Source of the DNA: DAOUJI01 sp965219565
Lineage (GTDB): Bacteria; Chloroflexota; Dehalococcoidia; Lucifugimonadales; JAGWBF01
Length of the DNA stretch: 64,000 bases
Reading direction: 5' to 3'
Assembly: GCA_965219565.1 (NCBI GenBank)
Contig: OZ244780.1
Coordinates: forward strand, 2,852,001 to 2,916,000
The position numbers and the translations under genes were made by a program. Numbering within the stretch: position 1 is the first letter of the stretch; each line of letters begins with the position of its first letter. The notes beneath the pieces were generated by a model. That model did not search any database. It was not told where the DNA came from and saw only the letters and a program-made list of their open reading frames with translations. Shown in pieces: positions 25,998 through 34,735 of this stretch.

Positions 25998-27335
25998 ATG
26001 GAATTCGACTCCTGGTTTCAATGCAGTTTCGGATGTCCCGGACGTTACCGGCTGACCGAAATCATCTACCGTTGCCCCCACTGCCAGGGCCTGCTGGAAG
26101 TCGCCCACGACCTCGACAAGCTCCGGCAGCGCAGTCCCCAAGAGTGGAAGACCATCTTCGACGACCGTTACATGAGGACCAAGTTCCCTTACGGCAGCGG
26201 CGTCTGGGGCAAGAAGGAGTGGGTCTACCCCGGCATAAACGACGAAAACGTAGTCTCCATATACGAGGGAGGCACCAACCTCTTCTGGGCCGAGCGATTT
26301 GGCCGCCACCTGGGCCTGGAGGACCTGTGGGTCAAGCAGTGTGGAAGCTCCCACTCAGGCTCGTTCAAGGACTTGGGAGTGACGGTCCTGGTGTCGGCGG
26401 TAAAGGAACTGATCAGCCGAGGGGCGGACGTGTCGGCGGTGATTTGCGCCTCCACCGGAGACACCTCGTCGTCAGTGTCCGCCTATTGCGCCGCCGCCGG
26501 GATTCCGGCGGTGGTCATCCTTCCCAGGGACAAGGTCTCGCCCGCCCAGCTTATCCAACCCATCGCCAACGGAGCCATCACGCTGGCCCTTGACACCGAC
26601 TTCGACGGCTGCATGGCCATCGTGCAGAAGCTCAGCGAGGACCGGCGGTTCTACCTTGCCAACTCCATGAACTCGCTGCGCATCGAAGGGCAGAAGACCA
26701 TCTCAGTGGAGATGGTGCAGCAGTTCGATTGGGAGGTCCCCGACTGGGTAATCATACCCGGCGGCAACCTGGGGAACACAGCGGCGATAGGCATGGGGTT
26801 CCTTATGTTGCGGGACGTGGGGCTGATAGACAGGCTGCCCCGAATCGTATGCGCGCAGGCGGCCAACGCCAATCCCTTGTACCTGAGCTACCTCACAGGG
26901 TTCGAGGAGTACAACCCCGTCGTGGCCCAGCCCACTGCAGCCAACGCCATCCAAATCGGCAACCCGGTGAACGTGTCCAAGGCTATACGGATTCTGAAGC
27001 AGTTCGACGGTGTGGTGGAACAGGCCACCGAGGACGAGTTGGCCCACGCCTCGGCGCTGGCCGACACAACCGGACTCTTCACCTGTCCCCACACGGGAGT
27101 GGCCCTGGCGGCACTCATAAAGTTGGCGGAGCGGGGCGAGATCGGTCCAAATGAACGGACCATCGTCGTGTCCACAGCGACAGGGCTGAAGTTCGTGGAC
27201 TTCAAGACGGGCTATCATGATGGCCTGCTGGCCGGCGTGGACCCCAAGCTCGCTTTCAAACCCATCGAGCTTCCCAACGACTACGATGCCGTGGTCAACG
27301 CCGTCTCCCGCGCCGCAGAGACCTCGAGACGTTAG
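25998..27335 (+). CDS. thrC: Threonine synthase
   Basis: The 445-residue PLP enzyme has an N-terminal zinc-ribbon-like region (CSFGCPGRYR and YRCPHCQG), the PLP Lys in SSHSGSFKDLGVTVLVSA and the phosphate-binding loop VIIPGGNLGNTAAIGMGF. It converts O-phosphohomoserine to threonine. It is co-transcribed with cimA by position, which places two different sources of 2-oxobutyrate for isoleucine side by side. The ribosome site is weak (GGACGG). Confidence 0.9.
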   Translation: MEFDSWFQCSFGCPGRYRLTEIIYRCPHCQGLLEVAHDLDKLRQRSPQEWKTIFDDRYMRTKFPYGSGVWGKKEWVYPGINDENVVSIYEGGTNLFWAERFGRHLGLEDLWVKQCGSSHSGSFKDLGVTVLVSAVKELISRGADVSAVICASTGDTSSSVSAYCAAAGIPAVVILPRDKVSPAQLIQPIANGAITLALDTDFDGCMAIVQKLSEDRRFYLANSMNSLRIEGQKTISVEMVQQFDWEVPDWVIIPGGNLGNTAAIGMGFLMLRDVGLIDRLPRIVCAQAANANPLYLSYLTGFEEYNPVVAQPTAANAIQIGNPVNVSKAIRILKQFDGVVEQATEDELAHASALADTTGLFTCPHTGVALAALIKLAERGEIGPNERTIVVSTATGLKFVDFKTGYHDGLLAGVDPKLAFKPIELPNDYDAVVNAVSRAAETSRR

Positions 27336-27346
27336 GACAGATCTGA

Positions 27347-27377
27347 TTTCTCGTGGCTCCATAAGGGAGACGAGAAA
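27347..27377 (+). terminator. Inverted repeat between convergent thrC and CoA-transferase genes
   Basis: TTTCTCGT (27347-27354) pairs perfectly with ACGAGAAA (27370-27377) over a 15-base loop. It lies between two gene ends and could serve as a terminator in both directions, though it lacks a GC-rich stem and T-run. Confidence 0.4.
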
Positions 27378-27425
27378 CGCAAAGACGCAGGGCCGCAATG
27401 ACGCAAAGGCTGTCCCATAAGACGC

Positions 27426-28661
27426 CTATTCCCGCGGTACGTTGGACGTAACACCCTCGGCCTCCATTGACGCAAGCTCTTCGGGCGAAAGGCCCAGCAG
27501 TTCTCTAAACACGTAGTCGTTGTGCTGGCCCAGTAGAGGCGCGGGGCTGGATACGCCGCCGGGGGTCTTGCTGAGTTCCCAGAACCGGCCCAGCATTGGG
27601 AAGGTCCCAGCCTCGGGGTGGGTTACGTCGACGAGAAATCCGCGGGCTTTCAGCTGGGGGTCGTGGACCAACTCCGCCACCGACGCGACCTGACCCGCCG
27701 GGACTCCGGCCTCCTGGAGCCGCTTGGCGATATCGACGTGGTCCAGGTCTTTAGTCCAATCGGCTATCAGCGGGTCCAGCTCCTCCTGGTTCTTCCAGCG
27801 GCTGAGAGAGTCGGCGAAACGGGGGTCTGCGGTCCACTCTTCGTGGCCCGCCACCCGGCAGAGGGCTTTCCACTGGGAGTCGTTCCCTACGGCTATAGCC
27901 ACCCACTTATCCTCGCCGAGGCAGGGGTAGCAGTTGTGGGGCGCTCGGAAGACATGTTTGTTGCCCTTCTGAGACTGGACCCGCCTATTCATCGAGTAGT
28001 CCATCACCGTTTCGCCAAAGAACCTTATGGCTGCTTCCTGCTGCGCCAGGTCGACGTACTGACCCTTGCCGGTGCGCCTGCGGTGGTGGAGGGCCGCCAG
28101 AACGGCTCCGAGGCCGCTTAGACCGCCCACAGGGTCTGTGTAGGCCCCGATGTACTGGGGACCCCGGTCCTCGTACCCCGAAATTCCCACCAGGCCCGAC
28201 ATTGGAGAGAGATTCGATCCCTGGCCCAGGTAGCCCTTGTGGGGGCCCGTGGCGCCGAACGCGGGCAGGGAGAGCATGATGATGTCGTCCTTGACCTCCC
28301 TGAGACTATGGTAGCCCAGCCCCAGACCCGGCATGACCCTCGCCGAGAAGTTCTCGATTACCACGTCCCCTATGGCTACAAGCCGCTTGAAGACGTTCTT
28401 TCCCTGCTCCGTAGTCAGGTCCAGCGTCACGCCCATCTTGGAGCGGTTGCGCGAGTTGAATGCGCCGCGCCGGTTGTAGGGGCGTTCTCCACGTTCTCCT
28501 CCAGGGAGGGAACCATAGCGGCGAGTGTTGTCCACGCGACGGGCCGACTCGACCTTTATTACCTGGGCGCCCATGTCGCCCATCGCCTTGGTCGCGAAGG
28601 GTCCAGCCCATATCTGGGAACAGTCTATGACCCGTATGCCTTCCAGCGGCTTTGCCGGCAT
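27426..28661 (-). CDS. Class III CoA-transferase (CaiB/BaiF family)
   Basis: The 411-residue protein has the family opening LEGIRVIDCSQIWAGPFATK, the GxxVIKVES segment (MGAQVIKVESARRVDNTRR) and the catalytic Asp region in SGYEDRGPQYIGAYTDPVGG. Such enzymes move CoA between carboxylic acids without a ping-pong anhydride of class I type. It is the last gene of the 27.4-32.3 kb minus-strand operon. Donor and acceptor acids are unknown. Confidence 0.9.
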   Translation of the reverse strand: MPAKPLEGIRVIDCSQIWAGPFATKAMGDMGAQVIKVESARRVDNTRRYGSLPGGERGERPYNRRGAFNSRNRSKMGVTLDLTTEQGKNVFKRLVAIGDVVIENFSARVMPGLGLGYHSLREVKDDIIMLSLPAFGATGPHKGYLGQGSNLSPMSGLVGISGYEDRGPQYIGAYTDPVGGLSGLGAVLAALHHRRRTGKGQYVDLAQQEAAIRFFGETVMDYSMNRRVQSQKGNKHVFRAPHNCYPCLGEDKWVAIAVGNDSQWKALCRVAGHEEWTADPRFADSLSRWKNQEELDPLIADWTKDLDHVDIAKRLQEAGVPAGQVASVAELVHDPQLKARGFLVDVTHPEAGTFPMLGRFWELSKTPGGVSSPAPLLGQHNDYVFRELLGLSPEELASMEAEGVTSNVPRE

Positions 28662-28679
28662 TGGTTCCCCGTCCTTATC

Positions 28680-29891
28680 CTAAACGACCCCTGCGTTTCT
28701 CAGCTTGACCAAGTCCTCTTTCGAGTATCCCAAGCGGCCACAGTAGACCTCAACGTTGTGCTCACCCAACAGCGGAGCCCTGCCGGATTCCCAGGGAGTC
28801 TCGCTCATGATGTAGGGAGCGCCGGGATAGGTGAGAGGCCCGGCCTCGGGATGGTCGGCCTCCACCCAGTATCCCCGCTCCTTGAGGTGGACTGAGGCGG
28901 CCAGGTCGGCTGCCGTGGCGTTGAAGCCGAATGGGAGGCGGTTCTGCTGGGCTTCGTCGTAGGCTTCAGCTTTCGTGCGAGCCGAGGTCCAACGGCTGAA
29001 GAGGGAACGTATCTCCTGCTCGTGGGCCACTCTGCCCTCGGGAGTCGCAAAGCGCGGGTCTTCCAGCTCGGGGTCCTGCATGAGGCCCAGAAGCCTGTTC
29101 CAAGAGGTCAAGTTGGCGATGGGCAGAGCCACGTTGATGGAGCCGTCCTTGGTGGGGAACGACCCAAAATCACCAATGTACCAGCCGTGGCCGGAGCGGT
29201 TGGCCCTGGCCGGAAGAGTCCCGTCGTAGAGGTAGTTGGAGAACCCCACCTCCGTCAACGACGCGAGACATTCCTGGACAGACACGTCCACGTACTGCCC
29301 TTCTCCCGATACGTCCCTGTGGGCCAGAGCAACCATGGATGCCACGAAGGTCTGGCATCCGGTGTGGTACCGGCTCATCCAGCCTCCTGTCTTCACCGGC
29401 TCCCTGTCCGCGTCCCCCAGGTGGTGGATGTTCCCCGCCGTCGCCAACCCTATCAGGTCAGTGTCTATCCAGTCTCTCTGAGGCCCGGTCTGGCCGTAGG
29501 GAGTGAGGGAGGTCACCACCAGGGCCGGGTTCAACGCCGCAAGCTCCTCATAGCCGAGTCCCCAAGCCTCCATCGTGCCGGGGGCGAAGGTCTCTATGAG
29601 AAAGTCGGCTTGCTTGACCAGCTCCCGGAGGATTTTCTGGCCAGTGGCCGTGCTGAGGTCCAGGGTGACGCCCTTCTTGCCCATGTTCAGGTATAGAAAG
29701 GCCCCGCTCTTTTCGGGATGAGGCTCGTCGTTGGGAAACGGCCCTAACGAGCGGGTGCAGTCGCCATGGCCCGGAGGTTCCACCTTGATTACCTCGGCGC
29801 CCAGCCCCGCGAAAAAGGCCGTTGCGTAGGGGCCGCCGAATCCCTGGGTGAGGTCGATTACGACCAGGTCCTGGAGGGCCTGCTCGGGCAT
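28680..29891 (-). CDS. Class III CoA-transferase (CaiB/BaiF family)
   Basis: The 403-residue protein begins MPEQALQDLVVIDLTQGFGG, followed by GLGAEVIKVEPPGHGDCTR and the CoA-binding segment LYLNMGKKGVTLDLSTATGQ. The ATG at 29891 shares bases with the stop of the upstream crotonase (ATGA overlap), which supports this start over one 58 codons earlier. Two CoA-transferases side by side suggest heteromeric action or successive CoA-transfer steps in one pathway. Confidence 0.9.
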   Translation of the reverse strand: MPEQALQDLVVIDLTQGFGGPYATAFFAGLGAEVIKVEPPGHGDCTRSLGPFPNDEPHPEKSGAFLYLNMGKKGVTLDLSTATGQKILRELVKQADFLIETFAPGTMEAWGLGYEELAALNPALVVTSLTPYGQTGPQRDWIDTDLIGLATAGNIHHLGDADREPVKTGGWMSRYHTGCQTFVASMVALAHRDVSGEGQYVDVSVQECLASLTEVGFSNYLYDGTLPARANRSGHGWYIGDFGSFPTKDGSINVALPIANLTSWNRLLGLMQDPELEDPRFATPEGRVAHEQEIRSLFSRWTSARTKAEAYDEAQQNRLPFGFNATAADLAASVHLKERGYWVEADHPEAGPLTYPGAPYIMSETPWESGRAPLLGEHNVEVYCGRLGYSKEDLVKLRNAGVV

Positions 29892-30670
29892 CAGCGGCCC
29901 TTCCAGACGGGAGGCCGCTTTTCCACAAAGGCCCTGGCGCCCTCCGCCCGGTCCTCGCTGGCGTAAACGTCGGGGCCAGCGTTCAGGAGCATGGCGTCGC
30001 GTATGGTCAGACCTGCACCCTTGTAGGAGTTCTCCTTGATTCTCCTGAGGGAAAGGGGAGCGCACTTCATGATGCGGTGCGCCATTTCCACTGCGGCATC
30101 CATCAATTGCTCTCTTGGCACTATCTGGTTGATTAGCCCATACCGCTTCAGTTCATGCAGGTCATAGGGCTCGGCGGTAAAGAGCATCTCGTTGGCAACG
30201 GCGTGGGGAAGACGCCGGGACAGCATGACCGAGCTGAGGCGGGCGCCAAGTCCCCGGCTGGCCTCGGGGAATGCGTACCGAGTGTTGTCGGCGGCAATGC
30301 GGATATCGCAGCACAGAGCCACCTCGGCGCCGCTGCCCAGGCAGTGGCCGTGGACGGCGGCTATGATGGGCTTGAAGGTCTCCAGCATCGTTTCGTAGAG
30401 GAGAGGAGCGTTGGTCTTGTGGACCGCGCCGGGATTGGCCTTGTCCATCTCTACTGAGTCCTTCAGGTCGTGGCCTGCGCTGAACGCCCGGTCTCCAGTG
30501 CCTGTAATGATGGCTACCCACGCATCATTGTCATCCCGGTATTGGAGGAACGCGTTGGTAAGCTCGCCTGCGACATCGTTGCCCAAGGCGTTCAGCCTGT
30601 CGGGCCTGTTTATGGTGATGAAGGCGATGCGGTCCCGCGTCTCGTACTGGACGAACCGGTAGCTGCTCAC
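29891..30670 (-). CDS. Enoyl-CoA hydratase/isomerase (crotonase) family
   Basis: The 259-residue crotonase has FITINRPDRLNALG, the oxyanion segment GDRAFSAGHDLKDS and the two catalytic-Glu segments GHCLGSGAEVALCCDIR and FPEASRGLGARLSSVMLSRR. It overlaps the CoA-transferase start by four bases and lies 12 bases after the DUF35 gene, so it is inside one operon. It probably acts on the enoyl-CoA of the pathway served by the thiolase-fold gene. Confidence 0.9.
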   Translation of the reverse strand: MSSYRFVQYETRDRIAFITINRPDRLNALGNDVAGELTNAFLQYRDDNDAWVAIITGTGDRAFSAGHDLKDSVEMDKANPGAVHKTNAPLLYETMLETFKPIIAAVHGHCLGSGAEVALCCDIRIAADNTRYAFPEASRGLGARLSSVMLSRRLPHAVANEMLFTAEPYDLHELKRYGLINQIVPREQLMDAAVEMAHRIMKCAPLSLRRIKENSYKGAGLTIRDAMLLNAGPDVYASEDRAEGARAFVEKRPPVWKGR

Positions 30671-30682
30671 AGCGTATCCGTC

Positions 30683-31099
30683 CTAGGCGGTCTCGAACAG
30701 GGGCAGGGAGACCTCTCCCTCGCCCTGGTCTTCCCACTTCACCTTGACCCTCATGCCGCACTGTATGCCCTTTGTGGGGTCTTCTACGCCCACGATGTTG
30801 GACATGATGCGGAACCCCTCGTCCAGGTCCACGTAGGCTATCGCATAAGCGCCCAGGTCCTTGAAGGCCGGGTGACGGCTCTGCATTACGACGGAAAAGG
30901 TGTATACCTGGCCTTCACCCTTGGAGACGTTCCATTTCAGGTCCGTGGAGCCGCACCTGGTGCAGTGAGACCGGGGATAGAATACGACCTCGCTGCATTG
31001 ATTGCAGTCCTGGTAAGCGAGCTCGTGTCGCTTGGTGGCTTCCCAAAAGGGTTCCGTGTCCGGCTCGGGGAAACGTGGTTGAGGTCTTAGTGGAGGCAT
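30683..31099 (-). CDS. DUF35 zinc-ribbon / OB-fold acyl-CoA-binding protein
   Basis: The 138-residue protein has an N-terminal helix (EPFWEATKRHELAYQDCNQC), a rubredoxin-like zinc ribbon with CNQC and CTRC, and a C-terminal OB fold (GEGQVYTFSVVMQSRHPAF). DUF35 proteins bind thiolase-fold enzymes and channel CoA esters. The ATG at 31099 has AAGGAGAG upstream. Its partner is the thiolase-fold gene 29 bases upstream. Confidence 0.9.
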   Translation of the reverse strand: MPPLRPQPRFPEPDTEPFWEATKRHELAYQDCNQCSEVVFYPRSHCTRCGSTDLKWNVSKGEGQVYTFSVVMQSRHPAFKDLGAYAIAYVDLDEGFRIMSNIVGVEDPTKGIQCGMRVKVKWEDQGEGEVSLPLFETA

Positions 31100-31128
31100 T
31101 TCGAATCTCTCCTTGCTTGGGTCTATGC

Positions 31129-32319
31129 TTAATCGGCGGCCAAGATGGTGACTCCCGTGGCGTGGCGGGAACCCAGTTGACCGCCGTTGCCCACGGCGCA
31201 CGCCAGCTTGGGGTCCTGAATCTGGGATGTTGACTCGCCCCGGAGCTGCCGCACTGCTTCGATGAGCAGGAAGATTCCTCTCTGGCCCGGGTGGTTGGAG
31301 GAAAGGCCGCCTCCGTCAGTGTTGATGGCGGGTTTCCGGGGGTCGTCGAAGTTGAGGCGTCCGTCGCTGACGAACACTCCGCCCTCACCCTTCGTGCAGA
31401 AGCCCAGGTCCTCGATCATGCACATGACGGTTATGCTGAAAGAGTCGTAGGCCATGAGGATGTCTATCTCGGAGGGGGAAACTCCGGCGTCGGCAAAAGC
31501 CATCGGTCCCGACTGCCCTCCGGCGCTCACCGTGATGTCTCCGCCGTTCTCCCGGTACTTAGTGGCCTCGCCGGTCCCGATAATCCAGGCGGGCTTCTTG
31601 CGGCTGTTGGCGGCGGCTTCCTTGGAGGCAATCACCACGGCGCCGCCACCGTCGGACACCATGCAGCACTCCAGCAGGTGCAGGGGGTAGGCGATGAGCC
31701 GGGAGTCTATCACGTCCTGAGTCGTAATCTCGTTGATGCCCACGAAGGCCAGATCCGTCATTGCCTTCACGGCCTCCGGGTTGCGCATGGCGTGACGGCG
31801 GGTCGCCACGGAAATGTTGGCGAACTGCTCGTCGGTGGTGCCGTACTGGTGCATGTGGCGGGCCTTGACCATCGCGTAGTTGGCGATGAGCGTCAGTCCC
31901 CAAGGGTCTTCCATGTTGTTGAACGGGGTCGGCTCTCCCACGCCGGTGGCGCCAGCGGTGCCGATGGCCCGGCGGTTGGAGTGGGCGGTGGAGCCGTAGG
32001 TGATGAGGGCCACGTTTGCCTTGCCAGCGGCAATGCTCAGGGCCGCGTGGTTGGCCAGGAATTCGAAGGAACTCCCACCGACATAGGTGGTGTCGATGAC
32101 CCTGGGTTTCATGCCGAAGTATTCGGAAATGCCAAGGCCGCCGATGGACTGGTCTCCGCCGGTGTCGTATACGGCGTCCACGTCTCCCCAGGAAAGCCCG
32201 GCATCCTCCAGGGCCTTGGCCGCGGAGTGGGCTTTGATCTGGAGCGAGCTGACGTCGGGGGCTACCCGGAGCGGGTATTCGTTGATGCCTACGACGGCGG
32301 CCTCTCTACGCTGAGGCAT
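31129..32319 (-). CDS. Thiolase-fold protein lacking both catalytic cysteines (SCP-x/Ltp2-like)
   Basis: The 396-residue protein has the thiolase fold with AVVGINEYPLRVAPDVSSLQ, GGLSSNHPGQRGIFLLIEAV near the C-terminus and GNGGQLGSRHATGVTIL at the end. Where thiolases carry the nucleophilic Cys it reads GGSSFEFLANHAA (residues 81-93), and the C-terminal Cys-Gly-Gly motif is also changed. A normal thiolase reaction is therefore doubtful. Pairing with a DUF35 protein resembles the Ltp2/ChsH2 aldolase of steroid side-chain breakdown. AAGGAG precedes the start. Confidence 0.85.
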   Translation of the reverse strand: MPQRREAAVVGINEYPLRVAPDVSSLQIKAHSAAKALEDAGLSWGDVDAVYDTGGDQSIGGLGISEYFGMKPRVIDTTYVGGSSFEFLANHAALSIAAGKANVALITYGSTAHSNRRAIGTAGATGVGEPTPFNNMEDPWGLTLIANYAMVKARHMHQYGTTDEQFANISVATRRHAMRNPEAVKAMTDLAFVGINEITTQDVIDSRLIAYPLHLLECCMVSDGGGAVVIASKEAAANSRKKPAWIIGTGEATKYRENGGDITVSAGGQSGPMAFADAGVSPSEIDILMAYDSFSITVMCMIEDLGFCTKGEGGVFVSDGRLNFDDPRKPAINTDGGGLSSNHPGQRGIFLLIEAVRQLRGESTSQIQDPKLACAVGNGGQLGSRHATGVTILAAD

Positions 32320-32494
32320 AGCGTCTCCTTTCGGTAGGCGAGATGGAACGGAGACAAGTTAGCATAGGAGCCTTGAGGCGTCAATTTGTGCCTTTGGCAC
32401 CGAATGCAGTGACGTAGGGAAAAGAGACATCCGTTCCTTTACTAGCGTCTGCAACAACACTATACTGCCTGCATATTCGCATCATCATTGTCGA

Positions 32495-33769
32495 ATGACG
32501 ACCACCGAACACCTCATTGAACGGGACCTTCACCGGCTGTTGTCCGGCGACCTCTCATTCAAGACTCCGTACTCTAAGAACCAACTCCACGGCCTCCACA
32601 CGTACGCCGCAAGATTCCCCGGTCAACTCCCGCGATACTTTATTGAGGGGCTGTCGGACGTTGGGGAAACCGTCTTAGACCCCATGTCCGGGTCAGGGGC
32701 CACTCTTGTCGAAGGATGGCTTCTGAGGCGGAATGTCGTTGGCGTTGACCTCGACCCCTTAGCCGTAAGGCAGTCGTTGGCTAAGACCACCGCCGTTGAT
32801 TCAACTACGTTAAGTCGGGTCGGAGTCAACGTGTTGGCTCATGCGCATGAGCTATGCGCCGGGTATCGGGCTTTTGAAAGTGTTGCGGAGACCTGGGACC
32901 AGGAAACCCGAAAGTTCGTAGACTACTGGTTCCTTCCACAGACCCAACATGAACTGGCTGCGCTTGTTCTAGCCATAAGAGCCGTTACGTCTCCGGAGAT
33001 CCGGCGTCTTTTGGAAGTCCTGTTCTCGTCAGTCATCGTCACCAAGTCCGGGGGTGTGTCTCTAGCGCGCGACTTGGCGCACTCCCGGCCCCACAAAGTA
33101 AGCGCCAAAGAACCCAAGAACGCGATAAAGAGGTTCCAAGCTGTTCTAACAAACGCGATAAAGACTTTTGACAGCGTTAAAGGCGTTCAGAAAGGCCACG
33201 CGCGGGTAATCCATGCGGACTCCAGAGCGATCCCATTGTCAAACGACAGCGTTGACCTTATCGTCACGTCTCCTCCATACGCCAATGCACTGGACTACGT
33301 TCGCGCTCACAAGTTTTCCCTCGTATGGCTAGGGGAGTCGATTCCTGCGCTGAAGAGTCTACGAAGTCAGTACGTCGGGTCTGAACGTCTTCCCGATAGA
33401 GACATTTCCTTGCCATATTCGGTATCCGCGGCGGTCAGTACCATTAGGGTCTCAGACTTGCACAAAAGCAGGGTGGTCGAGAAATACTTCTGGGACATGC
33501 GTCTGGTTCTAGGTGAGATGCTGAGAGTTCTGAAGCCCGGCAAGACGGCGGTGGTTGTGGTTGGCCCATCGACCATACGAGGCGACGCTCTGGAAACGCA
33601 TACGCATCTGGCGGCATTGGCCTCCCACGAGGGATTCAAGGTCGTCGGTGTGGAGAAGCGTCGGCTGGATAGAGACCGGCGCATGATGCCCGCGCGATTC
33701 AACCACGACAACTCCGGCATTGAGCGAAGGATCCATGAAGAATATGTCATCGGCCTGCTCAAAGATTGA
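32495..33769 (+). CDS. DNA amino-methyltransferase (N4-cytosine or N6-adenine) of a type II R-M system
   Basis: The 424-residue enzyme has the SAM-binding motif I LDPMSGSGATLVEG (residues 61-74) with the acidic VVGVDLDP following, and catalytic motif IV TSPPYANALDY (residues 258-268). TSPPY favours N4-cytosine methylation. It lies three bases before the endonuclease gene and must protect the same site, so m4C within GCCGGC is the best guess. No ribosome site is visible before the ATG; TATACT upstream may be a -10 box. Confidence 0.88.
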   Translation: MTTTEHLIERDLHRLLSGDLSFKTPYSKNQLHGLHTYAARFPGQLPRYFIEGLSDVGETVLDPMSGSGATLVEGWLLRRNVVGVDLDPLAVRQSLAKTTAVDSTTLSRVGVNVLAHAHELCAGYRAFESVAETWDQETRKFVDYWFLPQTQHELAALVLAIRAVTSPEIRRLLEVLFSSVIVTKSGGVSLARDLAHSRPHKVSAKEPKNAIKRFQAVLTNAIKTFDSVKGVQKGHARVIHADSRAIPLSNDSVDLIVTSPPYANALDYVRAHKFSLVWLGESIPALKSLRSQYVGSERLPDRDISLPYSVSAAVSTIRVSDLHKSRVVEKYFWDMRLVLGEMLRVLKPGKTAVVVVGPSTIRGDALETHTHLAALASHEGFKVVGVEKRRLDRDRRMMPARFNHDNSGIERRIHEEYVIGLLKD

Positions 33770-33772
33770 TTC

Positions 33773-34648
33773 ATGAGCTCCTCGTCGGACTCATCACTGA
33801 TGCAACTCCGGCAAGAGTACCATCAGACGCTTCAAAACAGGGTATGGGGTTGGGACGGGTCCTATCCGTCCAATGCCGACAAGGGAAGTAGGGTAAGCGT
33901 CGTCATAGCGTCGGCAATGTTGTCGAACGCGTCTAATGCGACAAACAGACCAGCCAAGAGCCAATCCGCAGGAGTTGCATTCACAGAACTCACCGTGGCG
34001 TTCGTCGAAAAGGCATTCTCCCGTCTCTCACATCTTCGTCCGGGAGAATGGCGGTACAGTACCGCACAGGCCAAAACCGGGATCACGGTGTTCGAGCAAT
34101 ATGAGCATCTGGCCACGGTTCGAGAAATGCTTGAAGAACACCGAGAGAACCGTGAGTTTCGCGCGGCATTCGCTTTAGACTATCTGATCGTTCCCGATAT
34201 TGTGATCGGAAGAGAGCCTGTATCCGACGCCGCCATCAATGCAAACGAACGATACATAGCAGATAACGACGAAGCAGGCAGTTTGTCTCCGCTAAGGTCA
34301 AGCAACGCCGGCAGCACAACCATGCTGCACGCAAGCATCTCGTGTAAGTGGACCATCCGCAGTGACCGAGCTCAGAATACCCGCACAGAAGCCTTAAATA
34401 TGATTAGGAATAGAAAAGGCAACACTCCTCATATTGTTGTTGTGACCGCTGAACCAATGCCAACTAGGCTGGCTTCCCTCGCACTGGGGTCTGGAGACGT
34501 GGATTGCGTGTATCATATGGCAATGCACGAACTGCGAGAGGCTGTCGGTTCACTAGAAGACGAGTCGCAGCTCGATATGTTCGAAACCCTGGTTGCAGGA
34601 AGACGATTAAGAGACATCAGTGACCTTCCACTCGACTTGGCCATCTGA
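33773..34648 (+). CDS. NgoMIV-like type II restriction endonuclease (predicted GCCGGC)
   Basis: The 291-residue protein closely matches NgoMIV in the segments LLHASISCKWTIRSDRAQN-like (184-202), HIVVVTAEPMP and RLRDISDLPLDLAI. The catalytic set maps to E72, D142 (VPDIVIG), K192 and E206. The residues that read the site in NgoMIV (R191, D193, R194) are present as R196, D198 and R199. It should cut GCCGGC. It overlaps in context with the methyltransferase three bases upstream. Base composition seems less GC-rich than neighbours, suggesting horizontal gain. Confidence 0.9.
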   Translation: MSSSSDSSLMQLRQEYHQTLQNRVWGWDGSYPSNADKGSRVSVVIASAMLSNASNATNRPAKSQSAGVAFTELTVAFVEKAFSRLSHLRPGEWRYSTAQAKTGITVFEQYEHLATVREMLEEHRENREFRAAFALDYLIVPDIVIGREPVSDAAINANERYIADNDEAGSLSPLRSSNAGSTTMLHASISCKWTIRSDRAQNTRTEALNMIRNRKGNTPHIVVVTAEPMPTRLASLALGSGDVDCVYHMAMHELREAVGSLEDESQLDMFETLVAGRRLRDISDLPLDLAI

Positions 34649-34735
34649 TTACAGATTTACAGCTGTCAGACAACAAGCCCATACACCCGGCCTGATTCAT
34701 TGACTTGCCCATCTGTCGCCCTGTAGGCTGGGCGG

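Noticed and set aside
31291..32337. A 348-codon plus-strand frame.
   Set aside because: It is antisense to the thiolase-fold gene, with low-complexity Gly/Val-rich translation and no domain.
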